Positions 19,960 through 31,930 are shown, counted from the stretch's first letter. The stretch is 64,000 bases of DNA from Arion vulgaris (GCA_020796225.1 CM036756.1:64992144-65056143); one strand, 5' to 3'. Program-made: numbers and translations. The notes: generated by a model from the letters alone, not told the origin.

Positions 19960-20516
19960 TCAGGTCAGGAAGAGATTTCTAAAACGGCCTAGTATGCGCT
20001 TCGTAGATAGTCTCTTTCGTCGCCTCTGTTATCTCTGAGGTCCATCTTTTGCGTAACCGGCCTTTTGCTTTGTACCCATTGTATCGGAGCAGCATTGCTC
20101 TTTGGGGTGCACTGTCTGATGGTAATCTGCTTACGTGACCGAACCATTTAATTTGTTGTTTCTTGATGAAGTCTAGTACTGATGTTGTACCCACTTTTTC
20201 CTGATGTCTTCATTTCTCAACCGGTCTCTTCTTGTTACACCAGCATTCTGCGTAGACACTTCATCTCTGTTGTGACTAGTTTTCTTCTATCGTTTGTTGT
20301 CAGCGTCCAGGTTTGGCACTGGTAACATAGTGTGGGGAGAAAGATTGTGTTGAACATTGCTCTTTTTGTGTTCATGGTGACGTGTTTGCATCTTAAAATT
20401 GGCGCCATTTGCCCTATCATTTGGTTTGCTTTGTTGCATCTGTGTTGAATTTCATTAGTTATTCTTCCATTTGCTGAAAAAATGCTCCCCAGAAGTTCAA
20501 GTTCGAGTCCGATGTT
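19960..20516 (-). pseudogene. RTE-3 LINE 3' region
   Basis: Two minus frames give MIGQMAPILRCKHVTMNTKR, then LPTLCYQCQTWTLTTNDRRK (20235-20420), and IKKQQIKWFGHVSRLPSDSA, then KGRLRKRW (19979-20194). These are consecutive C-terminal blocks (the YGCETWTL-type motif, then WFGHVSR, then GRxRKRW) broken by one frameshift. A truncated relative lies at 31785-31930. Confidence 0.75.
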
Positions 20517-21359
20517 TGGTAATTTTTTTTTTTTCGGAAGCCCCTAAAACTTGTACACTGTTTACTTATTGATCATATTCATTGTTTCCGTTGCTTTCCC
20601 CGAGGTTCTTTTAAAAAAACCTCCTTATTCTCATTCTCCTCTGTTAGGAAGTAATTTTACAATCTATTTCAAGAGTGGGCAACTCAGGGATCAGATCCAA
20701 CCGGAGACGTGTTTCTATCCGTCCTGGAGACGGTACACAAAAATTCAACAGATTTCAGGCCCAGAAAATGATGTATCGCTATCTTCTATATATTAAATTA
20801 ACCACCAAAAAAGTGTTCGCAATGACAGCAAATTTATTTTAAACTTCTTCTGCTTTCTTTAATTCTGTTTTGCCTCACATCATCAGGATAATATAAGACA
20901 CGAAAATTTCTAAAGAGCACTGTAATTAAGGGGGGAAAACCCCACAAAAAAACTAAACTACATAAATATATTACAACTTTATTTCGAGACAAGTTACTAA
21001 CATTAAAAAAAAAAAGCAACAAAAAACGTTGCGTGCAATATTATTTGTTTAATCCCAGTACAGAAGGACGTCATTCTGTGGCGTATTGAACTATTTTATT
21101 TTTAACCCTACTACTACGCAGGATTTTTCAATTATAGAATATTAATGTGAAGATATCCGTATCAATGAATTAATCAATATATATTGGCTACTACTATTCA
21201 TCATTCTCATCATCTAATAACTTTTTTCTGTACAAAAATGTATCAGTATATTAGTGTTTTCGACAATTATCTTGTGGATAGAACGTCTTATTTCTGTTAT
21301 ATTCGCTTAAATCGGATATATGGCCTTTTCGTCTTTACAGACGGTCAATTGGCAAGTGT
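20517..21359. other. Unassigned stretch with a 37-bp sequence shared with 30.3 kb
   Basis: No gene recognised. Positions 21324-21360 are identical, in inverted orientation, to 30310-30346 (core TTACAGACGGTCAATTGGCA). Confidence 0.35.
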
Positions 21360-22009
21360 TTTACTGTGACAACCTCTAAGTTTTCGCTTTTCTCTCTTGT
21401 CGTTCAGCTCATACATAAGTCTCTTCTCAAAAGACTGCGCTTTTTCGCAATTTGGCTTTCCATACAACTCTGTCATCAGCTAGTTTTCCCATACACTGGG
21501 ACCTATAGAAAAAGTTTTCATTGAGGCTTTTAGGTTGCAGACATCTTTATATCTGAGCAGTGGTCTGCCCTGGTGTCTCTTCCCCTCCGAAAGTTCACAG
21601 AACAACATTTGCTTTGGTATGCGATAAGTTTCCATTCTTCTCACATGCCCCAACCATCTTAGTCGTCTACTGCTGAGCATGCCCATGATGGAAGGCAGAT
21701 TTTCACGTTGAGTACTTCAGAGTTGGTTATCTTGTCGTACCACCTGATGTTCATAATCTTGCGGAGACATCGAAGATGAAAGATGTCTTGTGTAGGCTGT
21801 CCATTTTTCTGAGCCATATAGTAAAGAACTAGTTACACAGGGTCGGTATATTTGAATCTTCGTCTGCAATGTCAGTTTTGTGTTGTCCCACGCTCGCTTT
21901 GATAATTTGCTGAATGTATTAGCCGCACTCCCTACACGAGCGTTGATTTCTTCATCAAGAGAAAGGCTGGCAGTGACCATGGACCCAAGATAGCAGAATT
22001 TTTGAACTG
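21360..22009 (-). pseudogene. RTE-4 LINE 3' region
   Basis: Minus frames: FCYLGSMVTASLSLDEEINA, then ANTFSKLSKRAWDNTKLTLQ and SSLLYGSEKWT (21717-22022), then SSRRLRWLGHVRRMETYRIP and RHQGRPLLRYKDVCN (21480-21686). This is the connection/thumb and C-terminal part of a LINE reverse transcriptase protein, with one frameshift between the frames. Among the longest LINE remnants here. Confidence 0.8.
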
Positions 22010-22165
22010 AAATCGGATGCACATGTCCTAAACGTGTAGTCTATGCGTTTTGGGGCCTACCAAACCAATGTGCAACGTGTACACATTCTTGACAAAGATC
22101 AAACATATCACAAAGAGTGATTAAAATTGGTCGTAAAGAACGAACGCAAAGAAGAAGAAGATTTC
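22010..22165 (+). mobile_element. F2 element (LINE 3' UTR type), truncated
   Basis: TGAAATCGGATGCACATGTC, GGGGCCTACCAAACCAATGT, ACATATCACAAAGAGTGATT and a GAAGAAGAAG tail match 31565-31782 and 57786-57993. At 57.8 kb the block follows a LINE stop codon, so this is a 5'-truncated LINE end. Confidence 0.65.
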
Positions 22166-22295
22166 TGTTATATTCATATCGAAATTGCATATATTAGTCA
22201 TATTCATCACAGGAGTCTCTATGTCTTTAAAAAGTCAAGGAAGGTTAGGGTGGTGTTTCTCTCTTGCCAAAGGTTCGTTCCCTGGTGGCGTCTCG

Positions 22296-22790
22296 AAGGT
22301 CTCTTTGTGGCGATGTGGTTAAGCCCTTGCCTTGCAAGTCAAAAATCGTGGTTTCGAATAAGGACCGCACTGTTCTGTTCATGAGTGCATTTTTTTTTCC
22401 AGAGATCCGAATATTTGTTGCCATAGCTACAGAGTTCATGCATTTGTGCAATGCTCTCGTCAGATGTCATGTCATTTCTGCGAAAAGGGACCAAGCCATA
22501 TGTGGTAAAACCCGGTGCAATAAAGTCAATACTTCGACTTTTTTTTCGATCCAGAAGCATTTGAGCTTTCAGCTCTTCAGCTCAGGGGCCATGGACATTG
22601 TAACCCTTCGGTTCGGTGCCCCGAACACCGTAAATCTGGAGAACCTGTGACTTTTCTGCCAGCCCGCGGAATTGAACCGCACTCAGAGAGGATTTCTCAT
22701 CCGTCGTCCAGCGCGCTACGAGCACGCTGGGCAGGCGTGCTGTCCTTAGGCTTGAAAACCTTTAAAACCTGTTTTAAAAATCTTTTTAAA
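22296..22790 (+). mobile_element. SINE-D copy 3, interrupted near its tail by SINE-E
   Basis: Head GGTCTCTTTGTGGCGATGTG, CATGAGTGCAT, GTCATGTCATTTCTGCG and AACCCGGTGCAATAAAGTCA run to 22540. The typical CTTGAAAACCTTTAAAACC tail resumes at 22741 after a minus-strand SINE-E. Confidence 0.7.
22541..22739 (-). mobile_element. SINE-E copy 5, inside SINE-D
   Basis: Reverse orientation from a T run through GATCCAGAAGCATTTGAGCT to GCGCTACGAGCACGCTGGGC. The flanks are similar (CTTCGACTT against CCTTAGGCTT), a plausible decayed duplication. Confidence 0.75.
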
Positions 22791-23057
22791 ACCTATCTAT
22801 TAGGCGTGTACCTCTCTCATGTTATTTTCTACTGTTTCTCACCAACTATTCTTTGCTATACACATTCGTATCTTTCTTGTGGGTGCAAGCAAGTGAAAGT
22901 CTGAGCATGTTGTTTACGATAGTCCTATCGATCTATTTCTCTAGCATGTGATGTCTCAGGCTCTTAGAACAGCAAGAAATGCATACCATTCTTCTCTATT
23001 CTTGGCCGTCCTCTGTATTGTGTTACAGCTGTGATTAATTTCTTTCAATTCATGATG

Positions 23058-23395
23058 AAGAGACAAAAATTGGAAATGAAGAAATTAGAAGAAGACTGGA
23101 CGTGAAACCTGTCATGCAATTCATAAAAGAACAACAGATTATAAAGTTTGGACACCTGACAAGAATCCTCTGGTATCGTCAATCACAGAAAGTCACACAG
23201 AAAAGCATAACGAGTACAGAGCAAGAGAAAGACCACGCAAAAGATGGAGTGATGGTATCAAGAACGATTTGTACAGAAATGAGTAACAGTTTTACAAAGT
23301 GCATTAAAACAAGCACAAACAAGATCGCTACATTTCTCTTCTCCCTCTCCCCAACACTTCTATAAATAAGTAAATGGTGGAAGAGAAGAAGAAGA
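23058..23395 (+). pseudogene. RTE-2 LINE 3' end with GAA tail
   Basis: The frame includes MKPVMQFIKEQQIIKFGHLT; the preceding codons give NEEIRRRLDV-like residues. The 3' UTR ends CTATAAATAAGTAAATGGTG and a (GAA)n tail at 23385-23397. The same UTR appears in reverse at 50170. Confidence 0.7.
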
Positions 23396-23397
23396 AG

Positions 23398-23837
23398 CTC
23401 CTGTTATACTGTTCTTCTTCAGATCGTTTTAGGTCTTCCACGATCTCGTTTACGCTCTGGTATCCATCTCGGCGCAGTTTTCGCAACAGAGTTAGTTTCC
23501 ATGCTTATGACCTGTCCGATTCTTCTCTATCCCTCTCTTTTGAATGATGGTGCTCATTCTTATGTTCACACTGTACAAGCAGTTCTTGGTTCAAGATAGT
23601 ATTAGGCCAGAACCCGCTTAAGACCTTTCGCATATTAATTGTATGTAAGTCGTAGAGTTTAGACATATCTTATTTTGTCATTCTCTTACATTCTGATCCG
23701 TATAGTAAAGTTGATAGCAAACAGCTGTTGTATATATTAATCATGGTTCTGTAGCTGTATTGGGCTGATTTATCGACTATCTGAAGGATCGTGAATGCAT
23801 TTCGTGCATTACTCAGTTTGCTTGTAATGTCATGCCC
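23398..23837 (-). pseudogene. LINE RT/C-terminal remnant
   Basis: The minus-strand reading gives LLSTLLYGSE, then SKLYDLHTINMRKVLSGFWP, then LNQELLVQCE, RRIGQVISMET, and KRDRGRPKT before a stop. These are successive LINE blocks (YGSE, LLxxC, RWIGHVIRM, RGRPKT). Stops are scattered through it. Confidence 0.65.
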
Positions 23838-24092
23838 ATGGGGGTCTCTGTGGCTAAGTAGTTGGGATTTGCTTTGCGATCCGTAGGTCGAGGGTTCGAA
23901 TCCGGGCCTCGCCTTTTATTTACGAGTGCATATTTTCCAAAGATCCTTATAATTTATGCTGACGCTACTGAGTTCGTATTTTGTGTAATACTCTCGGCAG
24001 GTGGCGTGCAATTTCTACGGAGAGAGAGCGAGCCATATGGGCTAAAACGCGACGGAATGAAGTTAATCCTTCGGCTTTAGACCTTTTTTCAT
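23838..24092 (+). mobile_element. SINE-D copy 4
   Basis: Head GGGGTCTCTGTGGCTAAGTA, B box GGGTTCGAATCC at about 23893, TTTACGAGTGCAT, GGTGGCGTGCAATTTCTACG and CTTCGGCTTTAGACC are in order. Confidence 0.75.
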
Positions 24093-24180
24093 TTGCTCAC
24101 TCATTCAATCGCTTACTCATCAACTCAATCAATCAAACAATAAATTACTCACCCATAAACCCTCACTAGCTCATTCCATC

Positions 24181-24448
24181 GCTCTTCTTTTTCTTCTTTG
24201 AACACTCCGTATCGACCATTTGTTATACCACTCTTTCTAATTTGTATGTGATCTCAGCCTAAGAACGATTGTACGTTGTGCCAATTATGAGTCCACAAGT
24301 AGACCAGCACATCCTATTTCTGCGACGAGCTTTACTTACTAGGGTAGCTGCCCTAAGCTCCTACATCAGACACCTTTAACAACATGTCTAGTAGATGACA
24401 GTGTAACTATTATTTACTTCCCTTATGAGCTCCAGCAATACAGGGGGG
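24181..24448 (-). mobile_element. SINE-F copy 4
   Basis: Begins with TTC-rich tail complement, then GAACACTCCGTATCGACC, TTGTATGTGATCTCAGCCTA, CATCCTATTTCTGCGACG and CTCCAGCAATACAGG. Diverged at the 5' end. Confidence 0.6.
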
Positions 24449-24770
24449 CATCACTCAATCACTCACCCAACTCATAACTCAACAAGAAATCACACACATC
24501 TTTTAACACGTTTCTTTAATAACTTCCTCATATTTTATATGCTAACAAAAACGCGTACATTATACAAATATCACGCGCAAAAATGATATAATTAATAAGA
24601 GTAACTAACACATAAACATACATCCATTTCTGTAATGTATCTGTAATATATATTTGAACAAACATACGTAATTGTCAAGACAAATATAGACGAGCGTATA
24701 CTTATGTTACTTGTATGATGCATATCAATGCTTCAGCAAATATGTTCATTTCCTTATTCACAACTTGATA
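24449..24770. other. Unassigned AT-rich stretch
   Basis: Nothing recognised beyond loose CTCA/ATCA repeats. Confidence 0.3.
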
Positions 24771-24935
24771 CAGTGGCGGCTCGTCATTAAGGGCCAGTGA
24801 GGCTAGGCCCTATCAAAATAATGTGTAACGTACATTTATTATTTAATAAATTAAAATATGACTTAATTCAAAACCTCGATTTGTCCGAAAATTTGTATCT
24901 GGCCTCACCAACAAAAAGGATCACGAGCCGCCACT
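24771..24935 (+). mobile_element. MITE-1 copy 5
   Basis: Ends CAGTGGCGGCTCGTC and CACGAGCCGCCACTG; flanks ACTTGATA and GCTTGATA (8 bp, one change). Confidence 0.85.
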
Positions 24936-25099
24936 GGCTTGATATATAATTCTACCAACACAGAAAGTAGATAGAGACACAGAGAACGAAGTGAAGTCAG
25001 TTTGGTAATTATGTAACATTTTTTGCTAAATGAATATTAAAAATAAATTGTGTACAAAAGCGAGATGGGTTATGATAACAAAATGTGTGATGAATTTTT

Positions 25100-25990
25100 G
25101 TATAGACACGTTATTGTTGTTGTATTATTGTTGATAAATTGGTGTTGATAAATTATTGTTGTTGTATTATTGTTGATAAATTGGTGTTGATAAATTATTG
25201 TTTGTTGAATTTTTGTTGAATTTTGATTATTATTGTTGAATTATTGTTGGTAAATTGCTTATTGGTTAAATTATTGTTAGTAAATTATTGTTGGTAAATT
25301 ATTGTTGTTGCAAAATTTATTATTGTTGGTAAATTATTGTTGATAATTATTGTGTAATTATTGTTGGTACATTATTGTTGGTAAATTGTTATTTTGATAA
25401 ATTGTTGTTGGAAATATTGTTGTAAATTATTGTTGATAAATTATTGTTGCAAATTATTGTTGGTAAATTATTGTTGGAAATAATTGTTGTAAATTATTGT
25501 TGGTAAATTATTGTTGTAAATTATTGTTGTAAATTATTGTTGTAAAGTTAAATTATTGTTGGTAAATTATTGTTGTAAATTATTGTTGGTAAATTAATTG
25601 TTGATAAATTATTGTTGGTAAATTATTGTTGGTAAATTTGTGATAAATGTTGTGATAAATTGTTATGATAATTGTTGATAAATTCTGTTGATAAATTTTT
25701 GTAAATTGTTATTGATAAATGTTGTTGATAAATTTATTGTTTGTTATTGATAAATGTATTGTAATGGTAAATTGTTGTTGATAAAGATGTAATTGTTGGT
25801 AAATTTGATAATGTTGATAAATTGTGTAATTGTTGGATAAATTGTATTGTTGATAAAATTAAATTGTTGGTAAATTGTTGTTGATAAATTTGTGATTTGA
25901 GATAAATTGTTGTGATAAATTGTTGTTGATAAATCTGTTGTTGTGTAAATTGTTATTGATAAATTGAAATTTGATAAATTGCTGTTGGTG
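25100..25990. repeat. AT-rich minisatellite, about 15-bp unit
   Basis: Units of the form TAAATTATTGTTGG / TTGATAAATTGTTG repeat about 55 times with length variation. No coding meaning. Confidence 0.85.
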
Positions 25991-26504
25991 AATACTTGTG
26001 ATCTTGTTGATTACCAAGAAACTGTCTAAATTAGTGGATATTACAAATGATAGAAACACTTTAGTGTATTCTTTGTATTAAGTTAACTAGCTCAAGTAAA
26101 CACTTTACTCGAGTGCAATGATGTCAGTTTAATAACCAATAACCAATAATCACTGTCTATTATTAGTAATTAACTCTTTCCATACCATGAACATTAGTGA
26201 GTTCTGACCAAATTTGCTTTAACGACGCAAGCGTTTTATCACACAAACGTTTTGTGTTTACATTGTTTGCCAGTAGGTATCACATTAATATATATCATCT
26301 GACATTATATATATATATATTTATATTACATAACTAGTTATAGCTATGAGAAAAATGTTGTAGATTTAGTAGAATGAGAAAGAAAGTACTCTAATGAAAA
26401 TACACTATAGCGGTTGGAGGTGTAATCGGCACACATTTTAAAACCCCTATATAAGGTTAATAGTCACATAATTTCACTTTAGGGCCGTTAGGATTTTATT
26501 GTTG
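25991..26504. other. AT-rich stretch with a short LINE 3' remnant
   Basis: The string at 26107-26150 (GATGTCAGTTTAATAACC and a duplicated AATAACC) resembles the sequence after the LINE remnant at 63365-63405, suggesting a short piece of that 3' UTR. Otherwise nothing. Confidence 0.35.
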
Positions 26505-26665
26505 TATTATATTTGTAGTGTTCTGTGAAAGAAGTGAAATTCTTCACTTCTGTGTATCCTTTGTTGATAAAGACCTTGTGGTCGAAACGTTACTGTGTAT
26601 TATCATTGTTTTTATATTTTGTAAAACTACAGTACTTAGATTTTACGTGTTAAACGACTATAGTA
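26505..26665 (+). mobile_element. PLE 3' terminus copy
   Basis: TTGATAAAGACC, loop TTGT, GGTCGAAACGTTACTGTGTA, then TTTTGTAAAACTACAGTACT. No PLE coding sequence precedes it, so it is a solo terminus or extreme 5' truncation. Confidence 0.65.
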
Positions 26666-27269
26666 GTTCATGGTTTTGATCGATTTATGAATTATATAAA
26701 GGAAGAAATAGATAATTAAGATACAGGCTAATAGATATAATAATATACATTCTTACTTCGTCGCCAGAAAGCAGTTTTGAACACAACATATTTAGCAAGC
26801 AAGCACGTTGAGTGTTGTTGACCAAAGAAGTACCCGAGTAACCGAACGTGCGTTCACGTGATCAGGTGATCACATGATAATATTGTTACTCATTTCAATA
26901 CATCGTGTTCCGTCAGGCCCAGATCAGGTGCACCCATCACTGAATAAACTCATTCCTACAACGGTATTTATAACATTAAATGTTGGTTATTAGTTGTAAA
27001 TGACAATTCACAAAATAGTAACAAAAGGGCAGCAGTTTATTAGCTTGGTGTGTTTCTGATTAAAAAAACAAACCTCAACTGTTTAGTCAGTTCATATCAT
27101 CATATAACAGTAAAACGTCATTCGAAATACTACACACTAAGGGCTTTAAATGTAGTTATTCAACTTCTGTGTTTAACTTTTATCTTTTGTGACGGGGAAA
27201 AGGTCGCGGAAATATTCAGACTGACCTATCAAGAAATATGAAGCACTATCCACGTAATTCCACTGTGTA
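26666..27269. other. Unassigned AT-rich stretch
   Basis: No feature recognised. Confidence 0.3.
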
Positions 27270-28135
27270 CCATTTTGCACTGTTTCCGCAGTTACATTGT
27301 TTACATTGTTCCACTGTCTCCGCTGTTTCATTGTTTTCTTATTCAACTGTCTCCATTGTTTCATTGTTTACCTTGTTCCACCGACTCCGCTGTTACATTG
27401 TTTTCTTATTCAACTGTCTCCGCTGTTTCATTGTTTACATTATTCCACTGTCTCCGCTGTTTCGCTGTTTACCTTATTCCACTGTCTCCGTTTTTTCATT
27501 GTTAACCCTATTCCACTGTCTCCGCTGTTTCGTTGTTTACCTTATTCCACTGTCTTCGTTTTTTCATTGTTAACCCTATTCCACTGTCTCCGCTGTTTCT
27601 GTTTACCTTATTCCACTGTCTTCTGTTTTTCATTGATTACCCTAATCCACTATCTCCGCTATTTCATTGTTTACATTATTCAACTGTCTCTGCTGTTTAC
27701 CTTATTCCACTGTCTCTGCTGTTTACTTTATTTCACTGTCTCTGCTGTTTACCTTATTCCACTGTCTCTGCTGTTTACTTTATTCCACTGTCTCTGCTGT
27801 TACCTTATTCCACTGTTTCTGCTGCTTTATTCCATGTCTCGTTTTCCTTATTCTACTGTCTCCACTGTTTCATTGTTTTCCTTATTCCCCTGTCTCCGCT
27901 GTTTCATTGTTTTCCTTATTCCCCTGTCTCCACTGTTTCATTGTTTCCATTCCTGTTCGCTATTGTTACATTATTCCACTGTCTTCGCTGTTTTATTGTT
28001 TATTCTATTCCACTGTCCCCGATGTTTCACTACTTACCTTGATCAACTCCGCTGTTTACTTTATTCCACTGTCTCCGTTGTTCCATTGTTTTCCATATTC
28101 AACTGTTTAGCTGTCTTCTCTATTCCCCTTGTCTC
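27270..28135. repeat. Minisatellite, 34- and 26-bp units
   Basis: The longer unit is ATTCCACTGTCTCCGCTGTT, then TCGCTGTTTACCTT (34 bp); a shortened 26-bp form dominates 27680-27800. Long plus frames with STVSAVSLFTLFHCL-like repeats are artefacts. Confidence 0.9.
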
Positions 28136-28652
28136 ATGTGTTACCTTGCTTCTGATGTTGCTCTGAACCCCCGCTGCTACTTTTCCGTATACCCTAGCTC
28201 TACCGCACTACGTAAAAGAGATCTGTGCGAAGCAGCAAATTCTTGCAATCAGTTTCAAATGTCAGATGTATGGCAAATATGTTTAAATGAAGTCTATAAA
28301 TATATCTTGGGAACGTTTCTCTTGGTCATCGTATGAGCTGATATCGTTCTGCCCCATCATTAATACCACTACTACTATACACATCACGTCTATTACAAAT
28401 TCTACTTAGTAAGTAGTTAATCAGTCACCTAACAATTTCATTAAACAATTTTACCAAAATGATCAATAGCAGTCTGAAACGTGTCAGTTGATAATTTAAT
28501 ACTTGCCGGAACCAGACATAAGGTATAAGCAGCAAACATCCTTCATTGGCCTGACCGAACGCGACCTGTAGACAACATATTTAACACTAAAGAAAAAAAC
28601 AAATTTTACTTCTCAGCGCATACAAACAAGATGATGCATTATATAATACAAC
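28136..28652. other. Unassigned stretch
   Basis: No family or gene recognised. Confidence 0.3.
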
Positions 28653-28939
28653 CAGTGACGACTCGTCATTAAGGGCTAGTGGGACTGGACCCACCAAAAA
28701 CATGTATAACTAATATGTAATATGTAAATATGTGAAAATGTAAATATGTAAATATGTAAATATGTAATGTGAAATGTAAATATGTAAATTGTAAATATGT
28801 AAATATGTAATTAAATGTAAAATGTAATATGAAATATGTAATAGATGTGAATGGTTTGGTATAACCTAACCCAAAACAACAATTTTTCCGAAAATGTTTG
28901 TCCGGCCCCACCAACAAAAATGATCACGAGCCGCCACTG
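28653..28939 (+). mobile_element. MITE-1 copy 6 with internal tandem expansion
   Basis: AATACAAC is duplicated exactly at 28645-28652 and 28940-28947. The ends are CAGTGACGACTCGTC and CACGAGCCGCCACTG. At 287 bp it is over 120 bp longer than its sisters because of an internal ATATGTAA-type array at about 28709-28845. Confidence 0.85.
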
Positions 28940-29039
28940 AATACAACGATTCTGTTAAGTTAAAATCAACATTTTTTTCTATACTTTAAACAATACTCAA
29001 GCATATATATAATTCAACATGTAATTAACATACAATTGT

Positions 29040-29800
29040 CATTTGTGTAGCATTGCATACCTACATATTTACATGTCAACAATATAAACGTAATATAAAT
29101 TCATGTCAACACTAAAAGTATGTAAAATTTCATGTCAACATATGTAATGCTACATTATGTAGTATGCCTAATATTACAGCAACACTATAAACGTAGCATG
29201 TACATATTTCATGTCAACACTATAAACATATCTACTATTTACATGTCAACACTATAAACGTAGTTACAATTTACAGCAACTATAACTATTTCATACTTAC
29301 TATCTAGTAACATGTCAATAAACGTGATCACATATTTAATTAAACCCTAAAAGTAGATACACATACATGTCATATAACAGATACCTACATATTTACATGT
29401 CAACAATATAAACGTAGTATACCTACATATTTACATGTCAACATATAAACGTAGTATGCCATATTATGTCAAACTATAACGTGGCACATATTTACATGTC
29501 AACACTATAAACGTAGTATGCCTACATATTACATGTCAACACTATAACGAAGCATACTTATATACAGTAGCGCTCGTCATTAGGGCCAGTGGACCGACCA
29601 ACCTAAAATCATGTATAACTCATATGATATAGTAATATATAACCTAACCCAAAACCATGATTTTTCCAAAATATTTGCTTGGCCCCACCAACAAAAATGA
29701 TCACGAGCCGCCACTGTCTATATATTTACATGTCAACATTATAAACGTAGCATACCTACATTACACATATTTACATGTCAACATTATAAACGTACAACAA
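29040..29800. repeat. About 38-bp AT-rich minisatellite, interrupted by MITE-1
   Basis: The unit CATATTTACATGTCAACA, then CTATAAACGTAGTATACCTA, repeats about 15-18 times, decayed. MITE-1 copy 7 sits inside it. Confidence 0.85.
29565..29716 (+). mobile_element. MITE-1 copy 7, within minisatellite
   Basis: Ends CAGTAGCGCTCGTC (one base lost) and CACGAGCCGCCACTG, flanks CTTATATA and TCTATATA. Confidence 0.75.
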
Positions 29801-29830
29801 ACGCGCAAAAATAGAATGTCTAACTATATT

Positions 29831-30348
29831 TACATATACTAAAAACACACACATGTTTTAAAGTTTGAAGTATGCAATATAGAAGCTATTCAAATAAATG
29901 TATAGTCAACTCAGACAATTTTCAAATGAAATTGTAATAAAATATTAAATGAAATATAAAGAATTCCTTCCGCTATAATATTATAAGTGTCTCAAATATT
30001 AGGTCGACGGATATCAAATAAAACGTTTAATATTCAATGACCAATCCTATCCATGGTATTCGTATTTCATTTAAGCTCGCTCGTTAAACGTGGATCAGAT
30101 TCATTTAGCGATATAGTCAATTTTACAGTTATGTGTGTTTTCTTTCAATCTAAATTTTAGAAGGACATTATAATTCTCTAATAACATTGTAGTAATAATA
30201 CTACCATAATCAACATTACGCAAAGTTGCAGCAGAATCTGTTGAAAAGAGATTTGAGGATGAGCAGAAAGACCAGAGAGATTGCTCTAACTCAGATGATG
30301 TCTCAGTGAAACACTTGCCAATTGACCGTCTGTAAAGACGAAAAGGCG
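29831..30348. other. Unassigned AT-rich stretch
   Basis: Nothing recognised apart from the 37-bp shared sequence at 30310-30346. Confidence 0.3.

Positions 30349-30425
<77 letters not shown>
30349..30425. repeat. (TA)n microsatellite, about 38 units
   Basis: The longest pure dinucleotide run in the window. IYIYIY frames on both strands come from it. Confidence 0.95.
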
Positions 30426-30427
<2 letters not shown>

Positions 30428-30431
30428 TAAA

Positions 30432-30570
30432 TTCATCATTAGGTGCCATGCTGGCTGGCGTAGGCGATCATGGATCTCTACAAATCTCTGTCCCTAGTGT
30501 TTGCTATCAACTCGGATGCTGATGCTCTTCCGTGCCATGAAGTCTAGCTGTCCAAAATTGTCAAATATAA
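30432..30570 (-). pseudogene. RTE-5 LINE 3' end
   Basis: The complement of GGTGCCATGCTGGCTGGCGT, then GATCATGGATCTCTACAAAT matches 33725-33900, whose minus reading has RFVEIHDRLRQPARH-type residues and a (TGATGA) tail. The sequence is too short to restore a frame. Confidence 0.5.
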
Positions 30571-31529
30571 ACAGGATACTTAATAAATTAAAATATAATA
30601 CTAAGTATTTCTGAAACAGAGAACTGGCTTCAAGCAATAGATCTGAGCTATTGTCATTCTTGTGCTACAGGACAAGCAAATTATAAAGACTTTGGATATT
30701 ACTACACCATTCCAATTTGATTAGGTAGACGAAGATGATGTATTTAAAAATAGATGACTGAAGAAACTGTCGTACAGAAGAAGAGGCTCAGCGGTTAGAG
30801 ACAGCAATGATTTGAAAACTGCTAGATCTGAAAGATATCACCATCAGAAGGAAGCAACATATGGCAGAGATGATTGTGGTGGAGCCCGCTTTCACTGTCC
30901 AGAGAACGCGAATGCTAACAAATGCATTCTGAAATCGGATATGCTGGCTTTCAATACGCCAAATACCGGAGGTGAGCAGCAGAAAAGTAGATCACAACGT
31001 AATTATGCTTGTTTCTTTAAATCACAAAATTACAAAATTTGATTTATCAAAGAATATTCTAGAAGGAGCATAGAAGAAAAACATAATAAAGAAATGGATA
31101 CAAAATTTAATTATAATAAATAAATGAGGTTAATTACAGTTGTAAAATGTCAGATTCCAATCACGTGACGCGTATGTTTCATGTTATGTACTAATTTTGC
31201 AGAGTCGTCGATTCTCTGTGTCTTTTTTTTTACCAAAATATTACATAAATATTGCATTAAGAATAGCACGAATGTAATGTGAGTTGTCAACTTTTGGGGT
31301 CGCTACTTTCAAATATCGAGCTACAGACTAAGGTAAAAACGTACTGACTTAATATGTTGTCTACTTTCACCAGAAAGGCAATTAGAGATGTTGTCATGGC
31401 AATCAAGTTCCCACAGGAAAATGCTAGATGATTGAAAATTATGGGTATTTTTACTTTACTTTACCTATCTCTAATATTGTTTTGCTATGAGGAGATTTCT
31501 AGAACGTCAGGATAAGAAGAGATTCGCCC
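30571..31529. other. Unassigned stretch with a 76-codon frame
   Basis: The frame at 30812-31042 (starting MKTARSERYHHQKEATYGRD) has a coding-like appearance but no recognisable family. The rest is AT-rich and featureless. Confidence 0.25.
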
Positions 31530-31783
31530 GAGTGGTTACCGTGACCCAAATTTGGGGTATTAGAATAGAACCACTGTTACCTGCCACGCATGTCGTAAGA
31601 GGCGAGTAAGGAGGTTTGGCTGAAATCGGATGCACGTGTCTTAAAAGTGTAGAAGTCTATGCGTTTAGGGGCCTATCAAACCAATGTGCAACGTATCACG
31701 TTCTTGGCAAAGATCAAACATATCACTAAGAGTGATTAAAATTGATCGTAAAGAACAAACGCAAAGAAGAAGAAGAAGAGAAG
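31530..31783 (+). mobile_element. F2 element copy (LINE 3' UTR type)
   Basis: GATTCGCCCGAGTGG, CACGCATGTCGTAAGAGGCG, GGCTGAAATCGGATGCACGT, GATCAAACATATCACTAAGA and a GAAGAAGAAG tail. Its start (GATTCGCCCG) is shared with the SINE-F at 35783, linking the two groups. Confidence 0.65.
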
Positions 31784-31784
31784 A

Positions 31785-31930
31785 GATTTATAGAACGGAC
31801 TTTTCTGTGAGTTTCATAATAGTGTTTTTCATCACCTCTGTTATTTTTGAAGCGTAAATTTTGCGTGGACTACCTCTTGTTTTGTAATATCCCAATATCA
31901 GAAGTATGAATCTTTGCTTAGCATTTGAAC
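31785..31930 (-). pseudogene. RTE-3 LINE 3' fragment
   Basis: Matches the 3' end of the copy at 19960: AAGAGATTTATAGAACGGAC, then CATCACCTCTGTTATTTTTG and CTCTTGTTTTGTA. Badly decayed. Confidence 0.5.

Noticed and set aside
27238..28166. 289-codon frame with FHCLR repeats
   Set aside because: Translation of the 34/26-bp minisatellite, with overlapping frames equally open.
30812..31042. 76-codon frame starting MKTARSERYHH
   Set aside because: Coding-like in look, but no recognised domain, no splice context I can defend and no second copy; left as unassigned.
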